From Rahnella bonaserana (GTDB lineage: Bacteria; Pseudomonadota; Gammaproteobacteria; Enterobacterales; Enterobacteriaceae), in contig NZ_JAFMOW010000048.1 in the NCBI RefSeq assembly GCF_019049675.1, forward strand, positions 24,513-88,512: 64,000 bases of DNA, in the 5' to 3' direction. The translations under genes and the position numbers were made by a program. Numbering within the stretch: position 1 is the stretch's first letter; every line of letters begins with the position of its first letter. The notes under the pieces are model-generated. The model was not told the DNA's origin. It saw only the letters and a list, made by a program, of their open reading frames with translations, and did not search any database. Below, one piece after another: positions 36,219 to 45,956 of this stretch.

Positions 36219-37450
36219 AAAAGTTAACGTCATTCTCACTCGGATTACTGGCACTGAGCGTTTCCGGTCTGGCGCATGCCGCGGGCGACGGCTCCTTCGA
36301 ACAGGTGGAACGCGGGCGTTATCTGGCCACCGTGGGCGACTGCGCGGCCTGTCATACCGCCCCGACGCCGGATGCCAAACCTTTCGCCGGTGGCGTGCCG
36401 ATTGAAACGCCGTTTGGCCGTCTGGTCGGCGCAAATATCACGCCGGATCCGGAAACAGGTATCGGTAAATGGAGCTTCGACGACTTCCAGCGCGCGATGT
36501 CCGAAGGTATCGGTCACGGCGGGAAACGTCTGTACGGCGCGATGCCTTTCACGGCGTACACCAAAGTCACCCGTGAAGATAACGCCGCCATCTGGGCTTA
36601 TCTGCAAACCCTGCAACCGGTGCATCACGAAGTCGAAACCAACCAGCTGCCGTTCCCGTTCAACGTGCGTACCAGCCTGATGGGCTGGAACTGGCTGAAC
36701 TTCAACAAAGGCGAATTTAAACCGCAGATGGATAAGTCTGCCGAATGGAATCGCGGCGCTTATATTGTTGAAGGCCTGGGGCACTGCGGAACCTGTCATA
36801 CGCCGAAAAATATGATCGGCGGTGACAAGGACAGCGAATTCCTGCAAGGCGCTGTGGTTGAAAACTGGGTCGCGCCGGACATCACCACCAACAAGCACAC
36901 GGGTATCGGCAACTGGACGCAGGAAGATCTGATGCAATATCTTAAGACCGGTTCTAACCGCTTCGATATGGCGTCAGGCCCGATGGCTGAAGAAGTGACA
37001 AATTCTTCACAACACTGGACGGATGCGGATCTCAAGGCCGTGGCGGTTTATCTTAAAGACAGCGGTCACGACAGCGGAAATAAAGCTCCGGCGCCGGTGA
37101 AAGCGGAAGATAACGCCATGATGACCGGGAAGCACATCTATGCTGACCGTTGTTCCGCGTGTCATACGCCTGACGGCAAAGGTCAGGAAGGATTGTTCCC
37201 GCGGCTGGCCGATTCAGCGCTCATCAATCAGCCTGACGCCACATCGCTTATCCGCGTGGTGCTGACGGGCAGCCGTCCGGTCGGAACCGACAGCAAACCG
37301 ACGGCGCCGTCTATGCCTTCGTTTGATGCCAATATGAGCGACGCCGATGTGGCTAACGTACTGACGTATATCCGTAACAGCTGGGGAAATGCCGCCTCGC
37401 CGGTGTCAGCCTCAGACGTGAAAGACCTGCGTGCAGAACTAAAGAAATAA
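36215..37450 (+). CDS. Triheme cytochrome c subunit of the FAD dehydrogenase
   Basis: Membrane-associated cytochrome (411 aa) that passes electrons from the flavoprotein to ubiquinone. A Sec signal (SFSLGLLALSVSGLAHA) precedes three heme c motifs, CAACH, CGTCH and CSACH, in three cytochrome c domains with downstream Met ligands (for example YGAMPFTAY and APSMPSFDA). The triheme layout is standard for gluconate 2-dehydrogenase, sorbitol and alcohol dehydrogenase complexes. It ends at a strong bidirectional terminator. Confidence 0.93.
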   Translation: MKKLTSFSLGLLALSVSGLAHAAGDGSFEQVERGRYLATVGDCAACHTAPTPDAKPFAGGVPIETPFGRLVGANITPDPETGIGKWSFDDFQRAMSEGIGHGGKRLYGAMPFTAYTKVTREDNAAIWAYLQTLQPVHHEVETNQLPFPFNVRTSLMGWNWLNFNKGEFKPQMDKSAEWNRGAYIVEGLGHCGTCHTPKNMIGGDKDSEFLQGAVVENWVAPDITTNKHTGIGNWTQEDLMQYLKTGSNRFDMASGPMAEEVTNSSQHWTDADLKAVAVYLKDSGHDSGNKAPAPVKAEDNAMMTGKHIYADRCSACHTPDGKGQEGLFPRLADSALINQPDATSLIRVVLTGSRPVGTDSKPTAPSMPSFDANMSDADVANVLTYIRNSWGNAASPVSASDVKDLRAELKK

Positions 37451-37471
37451 GCAGGAAACGATTGAAATGAC

Positions 37472-37496
37472 AAAGGCCGCGCAAGCGGCCTTTCTT
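37472..37496. terminator. Bidirectional terminator
   Basis: AAAGGCCGC-GCAA-GCGGCCTTT followed by CTTT. The nine-bp stem with A/T outer ends can terminate the cytochrome operon rightward and the convergent 139-aa gene leftward. Confidence 0.88.
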
Positions 37497-37516
37497 TATG
37501 CAAGCATCACAGAAAA

Positions 37517-37936
37517 TCAGTGTCGGGAAGGCATTTGCATAATCTGAACTAACAGATGATCATTATTCTGGCTTAATTGCACCAGATGTTTGCATTCCAC
37601 TTTAATGGCAGTGAGCTGTTCTTCGGTCAGCGAGTACGGCAGGTTGATATCAATGCTGTACATATTTTGCTGCCCGGCCAGTTCAATCAGGCGGACGATA
37701 TTGGTTTCATCGCTGACCTGCGTGGAAACCACCTGTAAAGCCAGTGCGCGTAAGGCTTCCTGCCGGGAATTTTCTTTTTTAGAACGGGATTTCAGTACCA
37801 TGCCGAAGAAAGGCATCACGCCGTAAATCGCGTCAACAAAGCTCCATTTCTTTTTGCAGGATGCGGACAAATATTCCATATAGTCAAAGGACGCTTTTTG
37901 ACTGCGCGCATCAGGTACCAGGCGGTTTTCATTCAT
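37517..37936 (-). CDS. Hypothetical protein, 139 aa
   Basis: Not recognised. Soluble, mostly helical, with a moderately hydrophobic segment (FVDAIYGVMPFFGMVLK) near residue 40 and a leucine-rich C-terminal half (LTEEQLTAIKVECKHLVQL). The minus-strand upstream sequence contains AGAGGAATAGGGG just before the ATG. It lies between the dehydrogenase operon and rstA with its own shared terminator, so it is probably a real single gene. Confidence 0.6.
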   Translation of the reverse strand: MNENRLVPDARSQKASFDYMEYLSASCKKKWSFVDAIYGVMPFFGMVLKSRSKKENSRQEALRALALQVVSTQVSDETNIVRLIELAGQQNMYSIDINLPYSLTEEQLTAIKVECKHLVQLSQNNDHLLVQIMQMPSRH

Positions 37937-38231
37937 CCCCTATTCCTCTTCCTGGTCAGGGCTAATCAATTATTCAATCAATGTATAACGATGAAGATAT
38001 TCGCCTATATAATGGCATAATTCACGGATACTTTGCCAGTCGGTTCGGGTGCTTAAGTTTGAGCAATTATTGCCTGAGCAGACAGAATTTATCATTTCAG
38101 AATTTATCGAAAGTATTTCGCGGAGATGGAATTTACGCCGCAAAACTGACATGTTCTATTACGCTAGCAGGATGGCGCCGCCAGCTGGGTCACGCTATCC
38201 TAATCACCGGATTTCTTAAAGCAGCAAGCCA
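37937..38231. other. Upstream region of rstA
   Basis: About 295 bp without a credible gene; short frames on both strands lack ribosome-binding sites and family matches. It must contain the rstA promoter. I looked for the PhoP direct repeat (GTTTA spaced by five) known upstream of E. coli rstA and did not find a clear one; the nearest sequence is TTAAGTTTGAG around 38054. Confidence 0.4.
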
Positions 38232-38963
38232 ATGAATAAAATCGTTTTTGTAGAAGATGATGTAGAAGTCGGCAACCTGATCGCCGCCTATCTGGGTAAA
38301 CACGATATCGATGTTATGGTAGAGCCGCGTGGCGATACGGCGCAGGCACGTATTGAGAAGGAAAAACCCGATCTTGTCCTGCTGGACATCATGCTTCCCG
38401 GCAAAGACGGCATGACGTTGTGCCGCGATTTACGGCCGATATTTCCGGGGCCAATCGTGTTGCTGACCTCGCTCGACAGCGACATGAACCACATTTTATC
38501 GCTGGAAATGGGCGCTAACGATTACATTCTGAAAACCACACCACCGGCCGTGCTTCTGGCGCGTTTGCGTCTGCATTTACGCCAGAGTCCGGCGCAGACA
38601 ATTCAAAACGAGCAGCCGGTTCAGACCCTGAAAAGTGGCAATGCCCTGCACTTTGGACAGCTTTGTATCGATCCGGTTAACCGCGAAGTTACGCTGGTTG
38701 ATGAAACTATTGTGCTTTCCACTTCCGACTTTGATTTGCTGTGGGAACTGGCGACACATGCTGGTCGCATTATGGACCGCGAAGCCTTGCTGAAAAACCT
38801 GCGTGGCGTCAGCTATGACGGACTGGATCGCAGCATCGACGTGGCGATTTCCCGCCTGCGCCGCAAGTTATATGACAACACTCTTGAGCCCTTCCGCATT
38901 AAAACTGTGCGTAACAAAGGCTATCTGTTTGCCCCTAACGCCTGGGAGTCTCTGCAGGAATGA
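38232..38963 (+). CDS. rstA: Response regulator RstA
   Basis: OmpR-family regulator (243 aa) with receiver Asp52 (LLDIMLPGKDGMTLC) and a C-terminal winged helix (ISRLRRKLYDN with IKTVRNKGYLF). It is nearly co-linear with E. coli RstA, which acts in the PhoPQ-linked acid and envelope response. The start codon overlaps the end of no other gene; the 3' end overlaps rstB by four bases (ATGA). Confidence 0.96.
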   Translation: MNKIVFVEDDVEVGNLIAAYLGKHDIDVMVEPRGDTAQARIEKEKPDLVLLDIMLPGKDGMTLCRDLRPIFPGPIVLLTSLDSDMNHILSLEMGANDYILKTTPPAVLLARLRLHLRQSPAQTIQNEQPVQTLKSGNALHFGQLCIDPVNREVTLVDETIVLSTSDFDLLWELATHAGRIMDREALLKNLRGVSYDGLDRSIDVAISRLRRKLYDNTLEPFRIKTVRNKGYLFAPNAWESLQE

Positions 38964-40303
38964 AAAAGCTTTTCATCCAGTTCTTTTTGTTGCTGCTGGT
39001 GTGCTTTATGGTCATGGCGATGCTGGTGGGGCTGGTCTATAAAGTGACCGCTGAGAAAACAGGCCGGCAGTCCATGAACGATCTGATGAAAAGTTCGCTC
39101 TATTTAATGCGCAGTGAGCTCAGGGAAATCCCGATTAAAGACTGGAATAAGACCATCAATACGCTGGATCTGAATCTGTCTTTCAAACTGCACATTGAAC
39201 CCCTCGGTAAACGCAAACTCTCGCCGCTGCTCGATCAGCGCCTGAAAGACGGCGAAATTGTCGCGCTTGATGATGAATATACGTTTATCCAGCGGGTGCC
39301 GCGCAGCCATTACGTGCTGGTGGTCGGGCCGATCCCGTATCTGTTTTACATGCACGAAATGCGTGTGCTTGACCTCGTTCTGCTGATGTTCATCGGCCTG
39401 TCGCTCGCCTTACCCGTCTTCCTGTGGATGCGTCCGCACTGGCAGGATTTGCTGCGTCTGGAAAACTCGGCGCTGCGCCTCGGTAACGGGCATCTTGACG
39501 AGCGCATTGATTTTGATTCGACCTCCAGCCTGAACCGTCTGGGCGTGGCGTTTAATCAGATGGCAGACAACATCAGCACGCTGGTAGCCAGTAAAAAGCT
39601 GCTGATCGACGGCATCGCGCATGAACTTCGCACACCGCTGGTTCGCCTGCGTTACCGGCTGGCAATCAGTGAAAATTTACCCGAGGCGGAGCAAAACGCC
39701 ATCAACCGGGATATCGGGCAGCTTGAAGCGCTGATCGATGAACTGCTGACGTATGCGCGCCTTGACCGGCCACAGGTGACGCTGAATCTGGAAAAAGTGA
39801 ATCTGGCAGAATGGCTTGAAGACAAAGTCGATGATTTCCGCATGATCACCGAGCGCACGATACTTTACCACGCGCCGCAAAACAGCGATTTCGGCGGCGT
39901 GGATTTACGTCTGATGGAACGCGTACTGGATAATCTGGTCAATAACGGGCTGCGTTATTCGCAGGAAGCCCTGCGCGTCAGCCTGTGGCTGGACGGTGAA
40001 CTGGCCAGCCTGCAAGTCGAAGACGACGGGCCGGGCATTCCGCCGGAAGAACGCCAGCGGATCTTCGAACCGTTCGTGCGTCTCGACCCAAGCCGCGATC
40101 GCGCTACCGGCGGCTGCGGGCTGGGGCTGGCCATCGTCCATTCCATCGCCGTGGCCTATCAGGGGCGTATCGCCGTTGACAGCAGCCCGCTAGGCGGCGC
40201 CAGTCTGCGTTTCAGCTGGCCGGTAAAACCGACATTTAATCTGGCTGTTGAACAGCCTAATAATGAAAATCAGGAAGGGAGCCACAATGACCATCGCCTA
40301 TAA
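38960..40303 (+). CDS. rstB: Sensor histidine kinase RstB
   Basis: Inner-membrane kinase (447 aa) paired with RstA. TM1 (residues 4-25), a short periplasmic domain, TM2 (about 135-155), HAMP, then the H-box with His221 (DGIAHELRTPLVRLRYRL) and the ATPase motifs VLDNLVNNGLRYS, VEDDGPGIPPEER and GGCGLGLAIVHSIA. The C-terminus is about 14 residues longer than E. coli RstB and runs 17 bases into the next gene in another frame. Confidence 0.95.
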   Translation: MKKLFIQFFLLLLVCFMVMAMLVGLVYKVTAEKTGRQSMNDLMKSSLYLMRSELREIPIKDWNKTINTLDLNLSFKLHIEPLGKRKLSPLLDQRLKDGEIVALDDEYTFIQRVPRSHYVLVVGPIPYLFYMHEMRVLDLVLLMFIGLSLALPVFLWMRPHWQDLLRLENSALRLGNGHLDERIDFDSTSSLNRLGVAFNQMADNISTLVASKKLLIDGIAHELRTPLVRLRYRLAISENLPEAEQNAINRDIGQLEALIDELLTYARLDRPQVTLNLEKVNLAEWLEDKVDDFRMITERTILYHAPQNSDFGGVDLRLMERVLDNLVNNGLRYSQEALRVSLWLDGELASLQVEDDGPGIPPEERQRIFEPFVRLDPSRDRATGGCGLGLAIVHSIAVAYQGRIAVDSSPLGGASLRFSWPVKPTFNLAVEQPNNENQEGSHNDHRL

Positions 40304-41768
40304 AAAACTACATGACACCTTCGCCCGCCTCTCCCGCTTTGGCCACTTATCGGCTATTGCAGGCTGGGACGCCGCCGCCATGATGCCACCTGAAGGCGGA
40401 CAAGCCCGCTCGGAAGCACTGGCGGAACTGAGCGTGCTGACGCATCAGATCCTCACCGCGAAACAGGTAGGTGAATGGCTGGAGCAGGCAAGCGGCGAAC
40501 AGCTTAACGACGTGGAGCAGGCAAACCTGCGTGAGATGCGTCGTCATTACCAGCAGGCCGCGCTGCTGCCGGAAAGTCTGGTGCAGGCAAAATCACTGGC
40601 CGGCGCACGTTGCGAGCAAGCATGGCGCATTCAGCGTAAAAGCAATGACTGGGAAGGTTTCGCTGATAACCTGAAAGACGTGGTGAAACTGAGCCGTCAG
40701 GAAGCGCAGTTGCGTTCAGAAGCTGCTGGCATCAGCCGCTACGATGCCCTGCTCGATTTGTACGAACCGGGTATGACCTCGCAGAAACTCGACGTATTGT
40801 TTGGCGATTTGAAAACCTGGTTGCCGGATTTGTTGCAGACGGTGGTCGAAAAGCAAAAATCTGAAACCCGCATCGCACCACAAGGTCCGTTTGACATCGA
40901 AAAACAGCGCCAGCTCGGACTGAAAGTGATGGCACGTCTGGGCTTTAACTTTGGTGCCGGTCGTCTGGATGTCAGCGCGCATCCGTTCTGTGGCGGCGTG
41001 CCGCAGGATGTGCGCATCACCACGCGGTATAACGAAGATGAATTCCTCAGCGCCATGATGGGTGTGATCCATGAAACGGGTCACGCGCGTTATGAGCAGA
41101 ATCTGCCGAAAGAATGGCTCGGTCAGCCGGTGTCTAACGCGCGCTCAATGGGCGTTCATGAATCCCAGAGTCTGCTGTTTGAAATGCAATTAGGTTGCAG
41201 TGAACCCTTCCTGAAGTCTGTTTATCCGCTGGTTATCGAGCAATTCGGTCACCGCGAAGGTCTGGATGAAAGCAACTTCATGAAGCTGAACCAGCGCGTC
41301 CAGCCCGGTTTCATCCGCGTGGATGCCGATGAACTGAGCTATCCGGCTCACGTGATTTTACGTTATGAAATCGAAAAAGCACTGATGGAAGGCGAAATTG
41401 AAGTCGACGATATTCCGGCCTTGTGGAACAGTAAGATGAAGGAATATCTGGGCATCAATACCGTCGGCAACTACCGCGACGGTTGTATGCAGGACATTCA
41501 CTGGACCGACGGCGGATTTGGTTATTTCCCGACGTATACGCTGGGTGCCATGTATGCCGCGCAGCTGTTCCAGACGGCCAATAAAGCGATCCCAACGTTG
41601 CAGGACGATATCGTACGCGGCGACCTGACGGCGTTGTTCCAGTGGTTGCAGCAAAATATCTGGCAACACGGCAGCCGCTTCTCGACTGATCAGCTGATCA
41701 AAAATGCCACGGGCGAAACGCTAAACCCGGCGTTCTTCCGCGCGCATCTCGAAAGTCGCTATCTGTAA
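40287..41768 (+). CDS. M32-family metallocarboxypeptidase (Taq type)
   Basis: Zinc carboxypeptidase (493 aa), presumably cytoplasmic, trimming C-terminal residues from peptides. The M32 active site HETGHARYEQ gives His262, Glu263 and His266; the family blocks HPFCGGVPQDVRITTRYN, MGVHESQSLLFE and NYRDGCMQDIHW are all present. AGGAAGGGAG lies just before the chosen ATG, which is inside the 3' end of rstB, so the gene is likely co-expressed with rstAB. A downstream bidirectional terminator closes the operon. Confidence 0.93.
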   Translation: MTIAYKKLHDTFARLSRFGHLSAIAGWDAAAMMPPEGGQARSEALAELSVLTHQILTAKQVGEWLEQASGEQLNDVEQANLREMRRHYQQAALLPESLVQAKSLAGARCEQAWRIQRKSNDWEGFADNLKDVVKLSRQEAQLRSEAAGISRYDALLDLYEPGMTSQKLDVLFGDLKTWLPDLLQTVVEKQKSETRIAPQGPFDIEKQRQLGLKVMARLGFNFGAGRLDVSAHPFCGGVPQDVRITTRYNEDEFLSAMMGVIHETGHARYEQNLPKEWLGQPVSNARSMGVHESQSLLFEMQLGCSEPFLKSVYPLVIEQFGHREGLDESNFMKLNQRVQPGFIRVDADELSYPAHVILRYEIEKALMEGEIEVDDIPALWNSKMKEYLGINTVGNYRDGCMQDIHWTDGGFGYFPTYTLGAMYAAQLFQTANKAIPTLQDDIVRGDLTALFQWLQQNIWQHGSRFSTDQLIKNATGETLNPAFFRAHLESRYL

Positions 41769-41801
41769 TTCATCTGAAAGTTCTTCTGAAAATTACTCAT
41801 A

Positions 41802-41834
41802 AAAAACACCTCCTCTTAACGGGGAGGTGTTTTT
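41802..41834. terminator. Bidirectional terminator
   Basis: AAAAACACCTCC and GGAGGTGTTTTT form a 12-bp stem with A/T-rich ends around nine loop bases. It separates the convergent carboxypeptidase and rhamnosidase genes and can work in both directions. Confidence 0.88.
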
Positions 41835-41848
41835 ACTCATTGACTCAT

Positions 41849-44509
41849 TTAACCCGCTACCTGATATTTCAGCCGGTATTCACCTGAGCCAACCTCTGCG
41901 GTATACCCTTCTGCGTTGCGGATGAAATCAACATCATCTGCTTCCAGCAGTATTTCACCGCCCGCCAGCACCAGCGTGGCGGAGGTATTTGCCGGAACAT
42001 TCACATAAAGACTGACCTCCTGACCACTGACTTCCCAGCGGACGCCTATTGCGCCGTATACCGACTGATAGCGGGTTTCCAGCCAGTTCAGACCTCCGCC
42101 GGTCAGCGGTTTGACGATGAAATGCTTGAATCCGGGCTGCTCCTCGTCGGCTTCAATTCCCGCGGCCACACGATAAAGCCATTCGCCCACGGCGCCGTAA
42201 GCATAGTGATTGAAGGAATTCATGTCGGCACTCCACATACTGCCGTCCGGTTTAATGCCATCCCAGTGTTCCCAAATGGTGGTGGCACCGGCTTTCACCT
42301 GATACAACCATGACGGAAAATCGTCTTTCAGCAGTAAATTCCACGCTTCTTTGACGCGGCCATTCTGGCTAAGTGCATGGCAGAAATACGGCGTACCGAC
42401 AAAACCGGTAACCAGATGGCCATCGTGTTCTTCGAGCAATTCAACCAGCGTATCGGTCGTGTTCTGGCGAAACGCCTCAGGCACCAGATTGAAATACAGC
42501 GCCAGAATGTGAGCGGTTTGCGTTCTGGCCGTCATATGCCCGGAAGGTGTGAAGAATTCCTCCTGGAAACGCCCGACAATCGCCTGATGTAAGGCACGGT
42601 AATGTTTATAGTCTGCGTCGCGTTTCAGCACTTTGGCGGTTTTGGCGAACAATTGCGTGGAGTAAGCGTAATACGCCGTACAGGTCAGGTCGTTTGGCGT
42701 AGCACCGAAGTAACTGCCCTCTTTGGCGTCCAGCGCCACCCAGTCGCCAAACTGCAATTTGTAACGCCAGATATGGTTTTCGGCATGGTCAGTCATGAAA
42801 TCAATCCAGCCTTTCATGCTGGCATACTGATTTTCCAGCACGTTGGTATCGCCGTACATCAGGTACATAGTCCACGGATTGATCACCGCAGCATCCGCCC
42901 ATGCTGACGCGGAATGGGTTCCGCCTTCCGACAGCAAACGGTCTTTGCCACAGTAGCCGGTAAGAATATCCGGGATTACGTGCGGCACGCCGCCTTCCGG
43001 CGTCTGATCATAACGAAGATCGGTCAGCCATTTGGCGAAGAAATTACGGGTTTGCATCAGATAGCTCGCCGTGCGGCAAAAAATCTGCGCATCCCCCGTC
43101 CAGCCCAGTCGTTCGTCACGCTGCGGGCAGTCCGTCGGCACATCGACAAAGTTACCTTTCAGGCCCCACAAAATGTTGTGATGCAACTGATTTAACTCAG
43201 GATTTGAGCAGGCGAAATAGCCGGTTTGTTCCATTGCGGAATGCAAAACAATCGCAGTGAAATCATTCAGATCCAGCGGTGCCGGATACTCCTCAACTTT
43301 CACGTAGCGGAATCCCTGCCAGGTAAAATGCGGATGCCAGGTTTCTTCGCCCTCACCTTTGAGAACATACTCAGTACGCTGCTTGGCTGAACGCAGGTTA
43401 TCCAGATAGACATTGCCTTGCGCATCCAGCACTTCAAAGTGGCGGAGCACCACTTTGTCGCCCGCGTTGCCACGGACCTTAAACTCTACCCAACCGCTGA
43501 GATTCTGTCCGAAATCCATCACAGTATCGCCCTGCGGCGTGGTGATAAGACGCAGCGGTTTAAGGGCTTCCATTTTTCTGACCGTGTTACTTCCCTGCGC
43601 GACCAGCGTGGATTTTTCATGCGTCACACGACTGACCGACCGCCAGGCATCGTCTGAGAAACCTTTCGCGCACCAGCCGGGAATTTCCCTGCGCGCATCA
43701 TAAATTTCGCCGTCATAAATTTCTGAAAAAAGAATAGCGGAATCATAGCCTTTCCAGCTTTCATCGCTGACCACGACTTCCTGCGAGCCGTCTTTATAAT
43801 TAATGACCAGTTGCGAAATAAACGCCGTTTGTTCACCGTAATAATTACGATGACGGCTAAAGCCCATATCGCCTTTGTACCAGCCTGCACCTAATAGTGC
43901 GCCGATGACGTTTTCACCTTTTGTCAGATGGTCTGTCAGGTTATAGGTCTGATAAAGTAAATGGTTGTGATAACTCGTCCAGCCGGGCGTCAGGGCATCT
44001 TCTCCGACTTTATGACCGTTAAGATGTAATTCATACAACCCGAGTGCGCTGACATGAATAAAGGCTGACTGAATATCTTCCGCACGGTTGAGGACAAACG
44101 ATTTTCGCAGTAATGTGCCCGCGGAATGGTCTTTTTCTGCTGGTGTTTCGGCAGAAATAAAATCAGCCTGCCATTCATGGGAATAAAGCACCCCGGAGAT
44201 CATCTCTGCGGGTGAACTCCAGGTACTGGTCTCACCATAATTATCTCGCACCTGCACACGAATAAAATAATGCTGCGACGAGGTCAGCATTAATTCCATC
44301 AACGGAACATTATTTGAACACTCACTTTCCTGCCATTCGCCGCGGAGCAGAACATTATCAAAACTCTGCTGATGGCTGATCTGGATCCGATAAGCCGTTT
44401 GCCGGACGTTTCTGTTGTGGCTTTCAATCTCCCATCCCAATACAGGAAGTTCCTGCACGCCTGATAATGCGGACTCCTGATTCAGGGTAAGTCTGGTTAC
44501 TGCGAGCAT
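41849..44509 (-). CDS. Alpha-L-rhamnosidase, GH78
   Basis: Inverting glycosidase (886 aa) that releases L-rhamnose from rhamnosides such as flavonoid glycosides or pectin fragments. Domain order is an N-terminal beta-sandwich (about 1-130), Bac_rhamnosid_N, a concanavalin-like domain, the six-hairpin catalytic domain (about 430-780) and a C-terminal beta domain. The catalytic acid lies in TDCPQRDERLGWTGDAQ and the probable base in TTIWEHWDGIKP. There is no signal peptide, so hydrolysis should occur in the cytoplasm after uptake. GAGGAG lies upstream of the ATG. The importer gene is 39 bp upstream on the same strand. Confidence 0.93.
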   Translation of the reverse strand: MLAVTRLTLNQESALSGVQELPVLGWEIESHNRNVRQTAYRIQISHQQSFDNVLLRGEWQESECSNNVPLMELMLTSSQHYFIRVQVRDNYGETSTWSSPAEMISGVLYSHEWQADFISAETPAEKDHSAGTLLRKSFVLNRAEDIQSAFIHVSALGLYELHLNGHKVGEDALTPGWTSYHNHLLYQTYNLTDHLTKGENVIGALLGAGWYKGDMGFSRHRNYYGEQTAFISQLVINYKDGSQEVVVSDESWKGYDSAILFSEIYDGEIYDARREIPGWCAKGFSDDAWRSVSRVTHEKSTLVAQGSNTVRKMEALKPLRLITTPQGDTVMDFGQNLSGWVEFKVRGNAGDKVVLRHFEVLDAQGNVYLDNLRSAKQRTEYVLKGEGEETWHPHFTWQGFRYVKVEEYPAPLDLNDFTAIVLHSAMEQTGYFACSNPELNQLHHNILWGLKGNFVDVPTDCPQRDERLGWTGDAQIFCRTASYLMQTRNFFAKWLTDLRYDQTPEGGVPHVIPDILTGYCGKDRLLSEGGTHSASAWADAAVINPWTMYLMYGDTNVLENQYASMKGWIDFMTDHAENHIWRYKLQFGDWVALDAKEGSYFGATPNDLTCTAYYAYSTQLFAKTAKVLKRDADYKHYRALHQAIVGRFQEEFFTPSGHMTARTQTAHILALYFNLVPEAFRQNTTDTLVELLEEHDGHLVTGFVGTPYFCHALSQNGRVKEAWNLLLKDDFPSWLYQVKAGATTIWEHWDGIKPDGSMWSADMNSFNHYAYGAVGEWLYRVAAGIEADEEQPGFKHFIVKPLTGGGLNWLETRYQSVYGAIGVRWEVSGQEVSLYVNVPANTSATLVLAGGEILLEADDVDFIRNAEGYTAEVGSGEYRLKYQVAG

Positions 44510-44548
44510 AATTCGTGACTCCTCATGTGATTTCTTTGAATTAATTAA

Positions 44549-45847
44549 CTAGATTTGCTTAACAGCCGATGACGGATATTCAGGCGTTGTTTCTTTTATG
44601 AGCACACTTGCCTCACTGTTAAATTCGTTTCGTTGTTTGCCGTGGAAACAGATCCAGCCAATTAATAATCCGGAAGCCACTGTTGCGGATAACAGGGTAT
44701 AAAGTACCTGCGGTCCGGCTTCCAGTAACAGCGGAGTAATAAAGGCCAGCACTCCGCATAACAACCGGGAAATCGCGACAATAATACCTTGCGCCGTTGA
44801 CCTCAGCATGGTTGGGAACGATTCCTGTGACCAGACTTTCATGATTCCTTCGAAAGCCAGTCCGCTGCCTATAGCAGTAAAGAATAGACAACAGAACCAG
44901 GAGGCAGGTGAGAAATTAAATAATACCGGCAGGAAGAAACCGCCCGCGAAACAAATAGCCCCCAGAATAAATGCGGGAATACGTTTTGGCGTGTCGACAA
45001 AACGCATAAACATTATCCCGGCGAATACACCGACCGGCATAGTCAGCAGATTCCACAGCGAATTTTGTTCAACAGAGATCCCCACCACATTTACCGCGAT
45101 ATAGGTGCCGAACTGACCACCGGTATTCGCGGCAAGGTTGGTGAAAGCGTAAAACAGGCACAGCGCAATAAATGGCCACAAGTATTTCCCGTGGATGAGA
45201 TCTTTAAATGCCGCTTTCTGCGCCCGCACCGTCACAATACCCGCGCGCCTTTCCTTTCTTGCGATCAACCATAATGGGGATTCCGGGATCGTCCAGCGCA
45301 ATGCCAGCAAAACGACGGCCACGGCACAGACGTGCAGATACATAATCTGCGCACCGGGCCGCCCCCAACCGCCTACGACGGCAGAAATTGCCATCGTGCT
45401 GCCAATTCCTAAGAACCACAGTAAATTCGACAGTCCGATTATCTTGCCGCGGTTTTTGTCTGTTGCCGCTTCGGCAATGGTTGCCAGAGAAACGGGTAAA
45501 TCTGCACCGGTGGCAAGCCCGACCAGCAAGGTACCCGCCAGCAGCAGTGCAAAAGTATCGCCGAACGCCAGAAACACCGTGCCGATAATGATCATCATCA
45601 TTGTGGCAATAAACACTTTGCGTCTGCCGTAACAATCGCCCAGCCTGCCGCCCGTCAGTGCGCCGAGCGCAATGCTCAGTGTTAATATTCCGGAAAGTAT
45701 TCCTATCTGAACGACAGTGGTGCCGATCGTTTTCTGATAAATAACCAGAGCAGTTCCGTTTGAAACAATGGCGGCTGAATCAATATATGACGCCATGCCG
45801 GAAACCACCCCGACGTACCAGGGATTAGGTTGCTTAGTGGTTGACAT
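44549..45847 (-). CDS. MFS transporter, probable rhamnoside/oligosaccharide importer
   Basis: Twelve-TM MFS protein (432 aa) of the metabolite:proton symporter type. Motif A (GGRLGDCYGRRKVF) is after TM2, the TM4 region contains GLATGADLPVSLATIAEA, and SPLWLIARKERR ends TM6 as in sugar porters. It lies between the AraC gene and the rhamnosidase on one strand, and the rhamnosidase is cytoplasmic, so this carrier probably imports the intact rhamnoside. The ligand itself is not evident from sequence. Confidence 0.85.
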   Translation of the reverse strand: MSTTKQPNPWYVGVVSGMASYIDSAAIVSNGTALVIYQKTIGTTVVQIGILSGILTLSIALGALTGGRLGDCYGRRKVFIATMMMIIIGTVFLAFGDTFALLLAGTLLVGLATGADLPVSLATIAEAATDKNRGKIIGLSNLLWFLGIGSTMAISAVVGGWGRPGAQIMYLHVCAVAVVLLALRWTIPESPLWLIARKERRAGIVTVRAQKAAFKDLIHGKYLWPFIALCLFYAFTNLAANTGGQFGTYIAVNVVGISVEQNSLWNLLTMPVGVFAGIMFMRFVDTPKRIPAFILGAICFAGGFFLPVLFNFSPASWFCCLFFTAIGSGLAFEGIMKVWSQESFPTMLRSTAQGIIVAISRLLCGVLAFITPLLLEAGPQVLYTLLSATVASGLLIGWICFHGKQRNEFNSEASVLIKETTPEYPSSAVKQI

Positions 45848-45956
45848 AATAATGTCCTTCAGGGGTAAAGGTGAAATTAAATGATCCTTGAGAGGTCCTT
45901 TCTTTTTACTGTTATTATGGCTTGATATTATTGCGTTAAATTATTAGAGTCCGTTA

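Noticed and set aside
38040..38075. PhoP box upstream of rstA
   Set aside because: Only a partial GTTTGA-like half was seen, not the direct repeat known from E. coli.
37970..38235. Small frames on both strands upstream of rstA
   Set aside because: No ribosome-binding site and no recognisable protein; more likely rstA promoter DNA.
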